Part shown: positions 7,586 through 15,000 of the stretch, piece after piece | Layout of the letters: each line of letters begins with the position of its first letter | Numbering within the stretch: position 1 is the stretch's first letter | Source: Desulfobacteraceae bacterium | Lineage (GTDB): Bacteria; Desulfobacterota; Desulfobacteria; Desulfobacterales; Desulfosarcinaceae | DNA: 16,079 nucleotides | Reading direction: 5' to 3' | Assembly: GCA_027025615.1 (NCBI GenBank) | Contig: JALVQM010000433.1 | Span: 1-16,079 of the forward strand | Program-made: the position numbers and the translations under genes | Notes under the pieces: model-generated | Told to the model about the DNA's origin: nothing | The model's database searches: none | What the model saw: the letters and a program-made list of their open reading frames with translations, nothing else

Positions 7586-8590
7586 TCAAGGAAAAGTGTT
7601 TTTAATAAAAACGGCCACCCCGGGGGACTGGCTTCTTCTTTCCGGAAACATGCCCTGCCGTTCTTCCTCAAAGCCCATCTGCCGGTAAAGATCAATCAGC
7701 TTGGGATTGTTGGTAAGAGAAATGAAACGCCGGTATCCTTGGCGGGTCATTTCGCGCATGAAGGCCTTAAGAGTAAAAAGACCGACCCGCTGATTGCGAA
7801 AACGGGTGGAAATGGCCAGGGCCCCGATTTCAACTGTTTGCCTGTCAATTGATTTTTTTTCAACGCAACCGACAACGATGCCGTCTATCAAGGTAACATA
7901 AAAATTATCCTGGTTGGCCTGGAGATATTGCCTGGTACGGGGTTTGAGATAGCCTTCGCTGCGGTAGAGCTTCAGTATACCGTCGATCAAATTCATTTCA
8001 CTGTTGGATTCCACCGGCATGAATGATTCGGTAAAGTTGTTGGCGATCAGAGTGCCTGATCCTTCTATGGAAAACAGTTCATTACGGATACTGTGTTTGC
8101 CGGCCGGAAGGATGTGAACCCTGTCATAGTACCCGTCTTCGATCCTCTGACAAATCCGTTCCAGGGCCCCCCTGAAATTGGTGTTGGCGATCATGTCGCC
8201 GTAAGCAGTCAGTGTCCGCCGGACCGCTTCGGTGGTCAGTGCGTTGATTCGTTGTCCCCGGCGATTTATCAGGCATTTACGTTCCAGGAAGATGAGCTTG
8301 TGAACATGGATTTCATGGTCCAGCACATAACTGTAAAAATCAGTGACCGACGGTACCCTGACAATCTTGGTGTCTGCCAGGCGTTTTATAAGTTTGTTTA
8401 AAGTTTTCTGATTGGCAAACCGATTGGGTATATTGTGGTAAAGAGAGGTTTGAATGCCCTGACGGGTGAGGAATTTGATATCGGCCATAATGGAGTCAAA
8501 GTGATCCCACAGAATTCCTTGCCGGCAGGCAATGCATACATTTTTACCGGCAAGGGCCCGGGAGTATTCCTTGACGTATAGTTTCGGCAT
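7586..8590 (-). CDS. GNAT acetyltransferase with degenerate amino-acid-kinase-like N-domain (N-acetylglutamate-synthase-like)
   Basis: A 334-aa protein. The N-terminal half (residues ~10-150) resembles the shortened amino-acid-kinase-like domain of N-acetylglutamate synthases, with no clear kinase catalytic glycine loop. The C-terminal half (~165-334) is a GNAT domain. It contains ELFSIEGSGTLIANNF, then VEIGALAISTRF followed by RNQRVG (residues 265-270), the acetyl-CoA pyrophosphate loop, where the first Gly of the canonical RxxGxG is Arg; ArgA-type enzymes also deviate there. It ends with a typical LIDLYRQMGFEEE strand/helix. By family resemblance it may acetylate the alpha-amino group of glutamate (first step of arginine synthesis) or another amino acid; no arg genes are present to support this. 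Start: ATG 8590-8588 with only a weak Shine-Dalgarno. The gene is single, convergent with the first hybrid kinase (41 nt) and divergent from the second. Confidence 0.72.
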   Translation of the reverse strand: MPKLYVKEYSRALAGKNVCIACRQGILWDHFDSIMADIKFLTRQGIQTSLYHNIPNRFANQKTLNKLIKRLADTKIVRVPSVTDFYSYVLDHEIHVHKLIFLERKCLINRRGQRINALTTEAVRRTLTAYGDMIANTNFRGALERICQRIEDGYYDRVHILPAGKHSIRNELFSIEGSGTLIANNFTESFMPVESNSEMNLIDGILKLYRSEGYLKPRTRQYLQANQDNFYVTLIDGIVVGCVEKKSIDRQTVEIGALAISTRFRNQRVGLFTLKAFMREMTRQGYRRFISLTNNPKLIDLYRQMGFEEERQGMFPERRSQSPGVAVFIKNTFP

Positions 8591-8830
8591 TTAGTAATGT
8601 CCGCGATCTCTGAATGCCGGCATAAATTTGGCGGCATTGATGTTGCGGTTGATGTTATCTCGATGCTTCCAGGTGTTGGGGCAGACAAATGCTGACTTGT
8701 TGTCTTGGTTAACACAGAAATTATGTGTCTGGCAACACGAACCCGATTACCAAATAAGAAGCCGGGCCAAACAATTGCTTGCAATTTTTGCAGATAATAT
8801 TTAAGCAATAATCATTAGAAGGCTCGAGAA
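8591..8830. promoter_or_regulatory. Divergent region with three inverted repeats
   Basis: This region lies between the leftward acetyltransferase gene and the rightward second hybrid kinase. Perfect inverted repeats seen: AATGCCG (8613-8619) with CGGCATT (8632-8638), a 7-bp stem and 12-nt loop, 23 nt upstream of the acetyltransferase start; ACACA (8712-8716) with TGTGT (8724-8728); and AATTGC (8773-8778) with GCAATT (8781-8786). GATAAT at 8793-8798 could be a -10 box for the kinase gene, but no good -35 is at the right spacing. AGAAGG at 8817-8822 is the kinase gene's Shine-Dalgarno. Operator roles are inference. Confidence 0.35.
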
Positions 8831-11101
8831 ATGCTTTCTGCTGTCGAGCCATCAAAAAAGGATCCATCTGTGCCTGCCAAGCCTGATTCAAATGGTGAAG
8901 ATATTCCTGCCGGGCAATCAGACTATTTTGATGATCAAGGCCTTTCAGCCGGTTTGACATTCTGGCGCCGGCGTATCGTTAACGGTATCCTGGTCACCGG
9001 GATAAGTCTTTCGCTTTTTGCCTTGGTGCCGTCGTTGATCCTTTCTGTCCAGAATCAATTCTGGGGCCTGTTCTGGCTGGATTTGATCGTCTTTACCGTG
9101 ACCATTGTCATGTTTTTTGCCCGCCGCAGGATTGACTATTTCTATCTGGCGGCCTTTATCGTATCGGCGCTGTACTGTCTGGGTGTTGCTGTCCTGTGCT
9201 ATTTTGGCTTTATGAGCGGGGGGCCTGCCTGGCTTTTCGCTGTACCGGTGGTAGCGGCACTTCTATTGGGTTATCGGGCGGCGGTGATCTCCCTGATTTT
9301 AAATGGTATTACCCTGCTGTTTGTCGGCTGGGGGATTTCAAAGGGCTTTTTTGCGCAGGGCCGGCCTTTTTTCAATTCTGTGCCGCATGCTTTGGCTGTT
9401 TGGGGCAATTACATGCTTCTTAGCGTGATCACCGGTTTGTCATCGGCTATTCTTGTCCAGGGGCTGGAGGCCAGTGTGGCCGGCCATCGCCGGATGATGC
9501 ACAAGTACCTTCAGGAAAAAGAAGCCCTTCAAGAAAGTGAAAGCAGGTATCGGCTACTGACCGAGACAATCCGTGATGTAATCTGGACCATGGATTTGGA
9601 CTTCCAGATTACTTTTATCAGCCCGGCAGTTGAAAATCTGCTGGGCTGGCGTGTAAAGGAGATCATGGCCAAACCGTTTTCGGAGTGGGTTGGTTCCCAA
9701 AGCCTTAAAATGGCACTTGAGTACATTAGGCGCAGCCTTGCCAATAACAGGGAAAGTGGCGATAAATATTTTTCTACGACCATGGATCTTGAACTCAAAC
9801 ACAAATCCGGTTCCAGGGTTTGGACCGAAGTGACTATTTCTTCCCTGGTCGACACAAACGGGCAGATAAGCGGAATTGTGGGAGTGGCACGTGACATAAC
9901 CGATCGCCTGGCCGTGCAGCAGGAAAAAGAGCGGCTTCAGGAAATGCTCAATCGTTCGCGCAAGATGGAGGCCCTGGGGCTGCTTGCCGGTGGTGTGGCT
10001 CACGACCTTAACAATGTGCTGTCAGGAATAGTCAGTTACCCTGATCTTTTGCTCATGGATTTGCCACAGGACAGCCCGTTGCGCGAGCCACTTGAAACCA
10101 TCAAGGACTCGGGTGGCAAGGCTGCGGCTATCGTTCAGGACTTGCTTACCTTGGCCCGGCGAGGCGTCGTTTCGCGGGAGTTTATAGATTTGAATGATCT
10201 GGTACAGCAATACCTGGAATCGCCTGAATATGAAAAACTGATGTCTTCCTTTCCCAATGCAAAAGTTATAACCTGCCTGGCTGACAACCTGCCCGGAATA
10301 ATGGGTTCGAAAATTCACCTCAACAAGACCATCATGAACCTTGTCTCAAATGCGGTTGAAGCCCTGGAGCATAAAGGGGAAGTAACTATAGCAACTGAAA
10401 CCAGACATGTGCCCCAATCGTTTGAAGGCTACCAGCGGATAGAACCTGGTCGTTACGTGGTGTTGCGGGTTGTCGACCAGGGGACGGGGATTGATGCAGA
10501 AGATTTGAAACATATTTTTGAGCCGTTTTTTACCCGCAAGAAAATGGGGCGCAGTGGTACCGGACTGGGTATGGCGGTAGTATGGGGGACTGTTCAGGAT
10601 CATGAGGGATTCATAGATGTCAAAAGTCGACCGGGAAGCGGCACTACCATTGAACTGTTTTTCCCGATTCATCAGCAAGATTTCTCGCGGTACCGGGAAG
10701 ATAAGGCCGATGACCAGCTTGATCGGGGTTTGCTCGGGGCTGGAGAGACAGTTATGATCGTCGATGACATGGAGGATCAGCGCAATATTTGCAGGATGAT
10801 CCTTGAAGGTCTGCAGTACACCGTAGTGACGGCGGCATCAGGCCGGGAAGCAGTTGAGTACCTTGAAAAGAAACCTGTTGACCTGGTGATCCTGGATATG
10901 ATCATGGAACCAGGCATGGACGGCCTTGAAACCTACCAGGCAATTCAAAAGATCCGGCCTGGTCAAAAGGCGGTGATTGCCAGTGGGTTTGCCGAAACCG
11001 ACCGGGTCCGTAAGGCCATGTCACTGGGCGCCAAAGCTTACCTGAAAAAACCATATTCTGTAAAAGATCTGGCAGAGACATTGCGCAAGGCTTTTGAGTA
11101 A
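8831..11101 (+). CDS. Membrane hybrid histidine kinase (6TM-PAS-HisKA-HATPase-REC)
   Basis: A 756-aa sensor kinase with the same overall architecture as the one at 5298-7544 but clearly diverged. Seen in order: a polar N-terminus (~1-45); about six hydrophobic helices (~50-215); a short coiled coil; a PAS domain (~236-362) with SRYRLLTETI at its start and a PAC-like GIVGVARDITDR end; a HisKA domain with GGVAHDLNNVLSG and His391; an HATPase_c domain with N-box Asn507 (NLVSNAVEAL), DQGTGID, FEPFFTRK and GTGLGMA; and a receiver with VMIVDDMEDQ, acceptor Asp689 in VILDMIMEPGMDG and Lys in YLKKPY. Here the residue after the His is the usual Asp, and the PAS domain lacks the Cys cluster of the other kinase. 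All catalytic positions look intact. Start: ATG with AGAAGG at 8817-8822, spacing 8 nt. No output regulator is adjacent, so the signal and target are unknown. Confidence 0.94.
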   Translation: MLSAVEPSKKDPSVPAKPDSNGEDIPAGQSDYFDDQGLSAGLTFWRRRIVNGILVTGISLSLFALVPSLILSVQNQFWGLFWLDLIVFTVTIVMFFARRRIDYFYLAAFIVSALYCLGVAVLCYFGFMSGGPAWLFAVPVVAALLLGYRAAVISLILNGITLLFVGWGISKGFFAQGRPFFNSVPHALAVWGNYMLLSVITGLSSAILVQGLEASVAGHRRMMHKYLQEKEALQESESRYRLLTETIRDVIWTMDLDFQITFISPAVENLLGWRVKEIMAKPFSEWVGSQSLKMALEYIRRSLANNRESGDKYFSTTMDLELKHKSGSRVWTEVTISSLVDTNGQISGIVGVARDITDRLAVQQEKERLQEMLNRSRKMEALGLLAGGVAHDLNNVLSGIVSYPDLLLMDLPQDSPLREPLETIKDSGGKAAAIVQDLLTLARRGVVSREFIDLNDLVQQYLESPEYEKLMSSFPNAKVITCLADNLPGIMGSKIHLNKTIMNLVSNAVEALEHKGEVTIATETRHVPQSFEGYQRIEPGRYVVLRVVDQGTGIDAEDLKHIFEPFFTRKKMGRSGTGLGMAVVWGTVQDHEGFIDVKSRPGSGTTIELFFPIHQQDFSRYREDKADDQLDRGLLGAGETVMIVDDMEDQRNICRMILEGLQYTVVTAASGREAVEYLEKKPVDLVILDMIMEPGMDGLETYQAIQKIRPGQKAVIASGFAETDRVRKAMSLGAKAYLKKPYSVKDLAETLRKAFE

Positions 11102-11373
11102 AGTGGCTGATTTTTTCCTTTCGGATAATCTTTGCGCCAAATGGTGACTGTACTTTTAGAGCTGAAGCATTTTCATGATTCTTGCGTTCTGAAACTTCCT
11201 ATTTGCCAAATTCCTCAAGGGGCTTAATTTTAGGTTGGCGCTGCCAGGGGCATGGTTGGATTATACGGCCGGTGAAGTAAGCTTGATACTGGACATGCCT
11301 CCATACCGTTGCCTGGAAAAGGCTGCGTCAGTTTAGCAAACAAATGATACTTTTTCTGCTGAGGAGATTTAAA
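11102..11373. other. Intergenic region before the nitroreductase gene
   Basis: These 272 nt contain no gene I can support. GCGCCAA (11134-11140) and TTGGCGC (11235-11241) are complementary but about 95 nt apart. A T-run at 11111-11116 follows the kinase stop, but no stem precedes it, so a terminator cannot be claimed. GAGGAG at 11361-11366 is the nitroreductase Shine-Dalgarno. A promoter for that gene is likely here but I cannot place it. Confidence 0.4.
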
Positions 11374-12003
11374 ATGGATTTCAAAGACGTAATTACCGGT
11401 AGACGGTCAGTTAATTTTTTCGATCCCCAAAAGCCTGTTTCGGATGACTTGCTTAAAGAGATGGTAGAACTGGCGGCCCTTGCACCATCCAGTTTCAACC
11501 TCCAGCCCTGGAGTCTGGTAGTCGTCAAGGATGCCGAACGCAAAAAAAGCCTTCAAAAGCTGGCATGGGATCAGCCCAAGGTAAGCGAAGCACCGGTTAT
11601 CCTGGTGGTCTTGGCCGACAGATCAGCCTGGCGGCCGGGGCATCCTGTCTTGGAGCACAATTTCGAGGAGATGGTTGCTTATGGCCGGCTGACGGCTGAC
11701 CAGCGCCAATGGTTCGAAGAGGCCTGTATGAGCCTGTACGGAGAAAGCATCGAGAAGCAGCAGGCTTTTGCCGTCAAGAACACCGCTTTTTTTGCCATGG
11801 CCCTGATGCTGGCGGCCAAGCACCTTGGACTGGATACCCATCCCATGGACGGTTTCGATCACCAGGCGGTGCGCAAGCTGTTCAACGTTCCGGACCAATA
11901 CTGGATTCCTCTGTTGCTGGCGGTCGGATATTTCAAATCCGATGAGAAGTTGCTGCCGCCCAAGTGGCGCAAGAGTTTTGAGCAGATAGTGGTTGAATTC
12001 TAG
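11374..12003 (+). CDS. Nitroreductase-family FMN-dependent oxidoreductase
   Basis: A 209-aa flavoprotein of the nitroreductase superfamily, usually an FMN homodimer using NAD(P)H to reduce nitro compounds, quinones or related electron acceptors in the cytoplasm. Seen: the FMN phosphate-binding start TGRRSVNFF (Arg10, Arg11, Ser12), the conserved APSSFNLQPW (residues 37-46), a central helix-rich part with KNTAFFAMALMLAAKHLGLDTHPM, and the family C-terminal WIPLLLAVGYFKSDEKLLPPKWRK. Length is normal. Start: ATG 11374 has GAGGAG 7 nt upstream; an in-frame ATG at 11344 would add ten residues but has no such site and is not preferred. Natural substrate unknown. The gene is single; its stop lies only 17 nt from the convergent uvrA stop. 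Confidence 0.9.
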   Translation: MDFKDVITGRRSVNFFDPQKPVSDDLLKEMVELAALAPSSFNLQPWSLVVVKDAERKKSLQKLAWDQPKVSEAPVILVVLADRSAWRPGHPVLEHNFEEMVAYGRLTADQRQWFEEACMSLYGESIEKQQAFAVKNTAFFAMALMLAAKHLGLDTHPMDGFDHQAVRKLFNVPDQYWIPLLLAVGYFKSDEKLLPPKWRKSFEQIVVEF

Positions 12004-12020
12004 CCTGGTATCTGTATTTT

Positions 12021-15000
12021 TCAGCTGTTGAGATATTTTCTCAGGTAACGGGCCGTATGGGATATCCGGGTGCGGCAAGCCACCTGTGCCGGTGTGCCCC
12101 GGGTAACTATTCGGCCGCCTTCCGGTCCGCCTTCCGGCCCCAGATCGATGATAAAATCTGCTGCCCGGATGATCTCCAGGTTGTGTTCGATCACCATTAC
12201 AGTGTTGCCCTGGTCCACCAAGTCCTGGAGGACTTTCAACAGAAGCTGGATGTCGGCGGTGTGCAGGCCTGTGCTTGGCTCGTCCAGGATGTATATTGTC
12301 TGTCCCTTGTCGGGCCGGGCAAGCTGGCGGGCCAGCTTGATGCGCTGGGCCTCGCCCCCGGAAAGGGTGGGTGAAGGTTGTCCAAGTTGCAGGTAGCCAA
12401 GACCTACCCGGCAGACTAGCTCCACCGCTTTGCCGATGGCAGGTACGCTGCTGAAAAATATCTGGGCCTCGGCAAAGGTCATTTCTAACACATCGGAAAT
12501 GGTTTTTCCCTTGTACCGCACTTGAAGGGTGTCTGCATTGAAGCGCTTTCCCCTGCACAAGGGACAGGGTACGTAGACAGCCGGTAAAAAGGCCATCTCG
12601 ATCTTGGGGCTTCCATGGCCTTTGCATTCCGGGCACCTGCCGGCGGGCAGATTGAAAGAAAAACGTCCCGGACCGTAGCCCCGACTACGGGCTTCGGCGG
12701 TGGCGGCAAACAGGCTGCGGACGTGGGTCAGGAACCCCACGTAAGAGGCCGGGACCGAGCGCGGAGTGCGGCCGATTGGGCTGTGGTCGACTTCAAGTAC
12801 GCGCTTGAGTTTTTGCCAGCCTTCAATTGCCTGGCAGGTGCCGGGGATTTGTCTACCGGCAAGCAGACTTTGAAGCCCTGCGGCCAAAGTGTCTTTGACC
12901 AGGCTCGATTTTCCGGAGCCTGAAACCCCGGTAACACACACCAGCCTTGCCAGGGGGATCTCCACGTCAATGTTTTTCAGGTTGTTGACCCGGGCAGACC
13001 TTACCCAAAGCCGATCGGCCCCGGCAAGCGGCCTGGAGGCTGTTTTACTACGGCAAGTACCATGACCAAGTACAGCCCCGGTAACAGAGGCCGGTTCTTT
13101 GCGCAAATCCTCCAGGCTGCCTCTTGCCACCACCTGCCCCCCGTTGCGGCCGGCCCCGGGCCCCAAATCGATCAACAGGTCGGCCGCCCTGATGGTTTCT
13201 TCATCGTGTTCTACAACTATCAGGGTGTTGCCCCTGTCCCTGAGTTGCTGCATGGCCTGGATCAGCAAGCTGTTGTCCCTGGGATGCAGGCCGATGGTCG
13301 GTTCGTCCAGGACGTAAGTGACGCCGGTCAGGTTGGAGCCAAGCTGGGCTGCAAGGCGGACCCGCTGGGCCTCGCCGCCGGACAGGGTATCACCGCTGCG
13401 GGCAAGGGACAGGTATCCTAGTCCCAGTCTTTCCATCAAGTCCAGACGTCCGTTTATTTCGGACAGGATCGGTCGGGCTACAGGTAATTGCCGGTCTGAG
13501 AATTTTACCCGTTCCAGAATCTGGCGCAGTTCTCCGGAGGTGTGCTGTACCAGGTCCCAGATGGATTTGCCTGCCAGCCTGACCGCAAGGGCCTGGGCTT
13601 TGAGTCGGCTGCCCCGGCACCCGGGACAGGTTTGACTCCGTCCGGGTCCTTTGCGGCCGGTTCCCTCGCATACGGGGCAGGCTCCTGACGGAGAGTTGAA
13701 GGACAGATGCAGGGGGTCAGGCCTGGGTACACTTATGCCGCAGTCAGGGCAGGTGCCGGTTGAGCTGAAAACTTTTTCCATCCCACTTCCAGGGGCCAGG
13801 ATGATCAGGCTGCCGCTTGATTTATCCAGGGCCTTTGATGCCAGCAAGGAGATGTCCTCTGCCTGCATTCCGGCCTGTACCCTGCCCATGACAAGCTCAA
13901 TGGTGTGGGGTTTAAAACGGTCCAGGGCTATACCGGGCTTCAGTTTCACCAGGCGTCCGTCGATGCGCGCATGTTCAAGGCCTTCCTGGTAGGCCCCGGC
14001 CAATATCTGCTTATGATACCCCTTGCGGCTGTTGACCACAGGTGCCAGGATCAGGCTGCCCGTTGGTGCCATTGCGGCCACGCTTTCAAGCATCATTCTC
14101 CGGGACCAGTGTACCAGGGCTTGCCCGCATCCGGGACAATAGACAGTGCCCAGCTTGCTCACCAAAAGTCGCAGAAAGTGGTAAATTTCGGTAAGGGTGG
14201 CTACCGTTGAACGGGGACCGGCATGGCTGATTCTCTGCTCGATGGCTACGGTGGGTGACAGGCCGGCCATACGCTCGACTTCCGGTTTTTCGAGGATTTT
14301 CAAATAACGCCGCACATAAGGGGCCAGGGTTTCGAGATAGCGGCGCTGGCCTTCGGCGAAAATGACGTCAAAGGCCAGGGTAGACTTGCCCGAACCTGAA
14401 ACCCCGGTCAGGACTACCAGCTTGCCGTGGGCAATATCAAGGGAGATATCCGCCAGGTTATGATGCCGGGCTCCGCGGATTTCAATGGCCCTTGATGCTT
14501 TTTCGCTTTTGTAGGCTGATTTGGCTTCGGCAGCCCGCAGAAACCGTTCCCGGGGAGCGGTTTCCAGGATAGGTTTCAAAAACCTGCCAGTGTATGAATC
14601 AGGGCAGTAAGCGATTTTTTCCGGTGGACCTGAACAGACCACTTTGCCTCCCCGCGGCCCTCCTTCAGGCCCCAAGTCTATCACCCAGTCGGCGGCGGCC
14701 ACCATGTCCATCTGGTGCTCGATGAAAAGTATGCTGTGGCCCCGTTTCACCATTTCCCTCAATGCGTCCAGCAGCTTCCTGATATCCTTGATATGCAATC
14801 CGGTGGTGGGCTCATCCAGGATAAAGAGAATGGGGCCTTGTGCAGTCCCTCCTAGTTGGCGGGCCAGTTTGAGCCGTTGGGCTTCACCGCATGAGAGGGT
14901 ATTCAGAGGTTGTCCCAGGCGAATGTAATCAAGTCCCACCCTGGAAAGGGGGGCCAAGGCCCTGACAATTGCAGGGGTGTCTTTGAAAAATTCTAGGGCC

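Noticed and set aside
11101..11130. Possible intrinsic terminator after the second hybrid kinase
   Set aside because: There is a T-run but no GC-rich stem immediately before it.
11344..11373. Longer nitroreductase N-terminus from ATG 11344
   Set aside because: The good Shine-Dalgarno (GAGGAG, 7 nt spacing) sits before ATG 11374, and the family domain begins right there.
11623..12636. A 337-codon minus-strand open frame across the nitroreductase gene and the uvrA 3' end
   Set aside because: It lies antisense to the nitroreductase and out of frame with uvrA, both of which have strong family motifs. Its translation is low-complexity Pro/Arg/Gly-rich with no recognisable domain.
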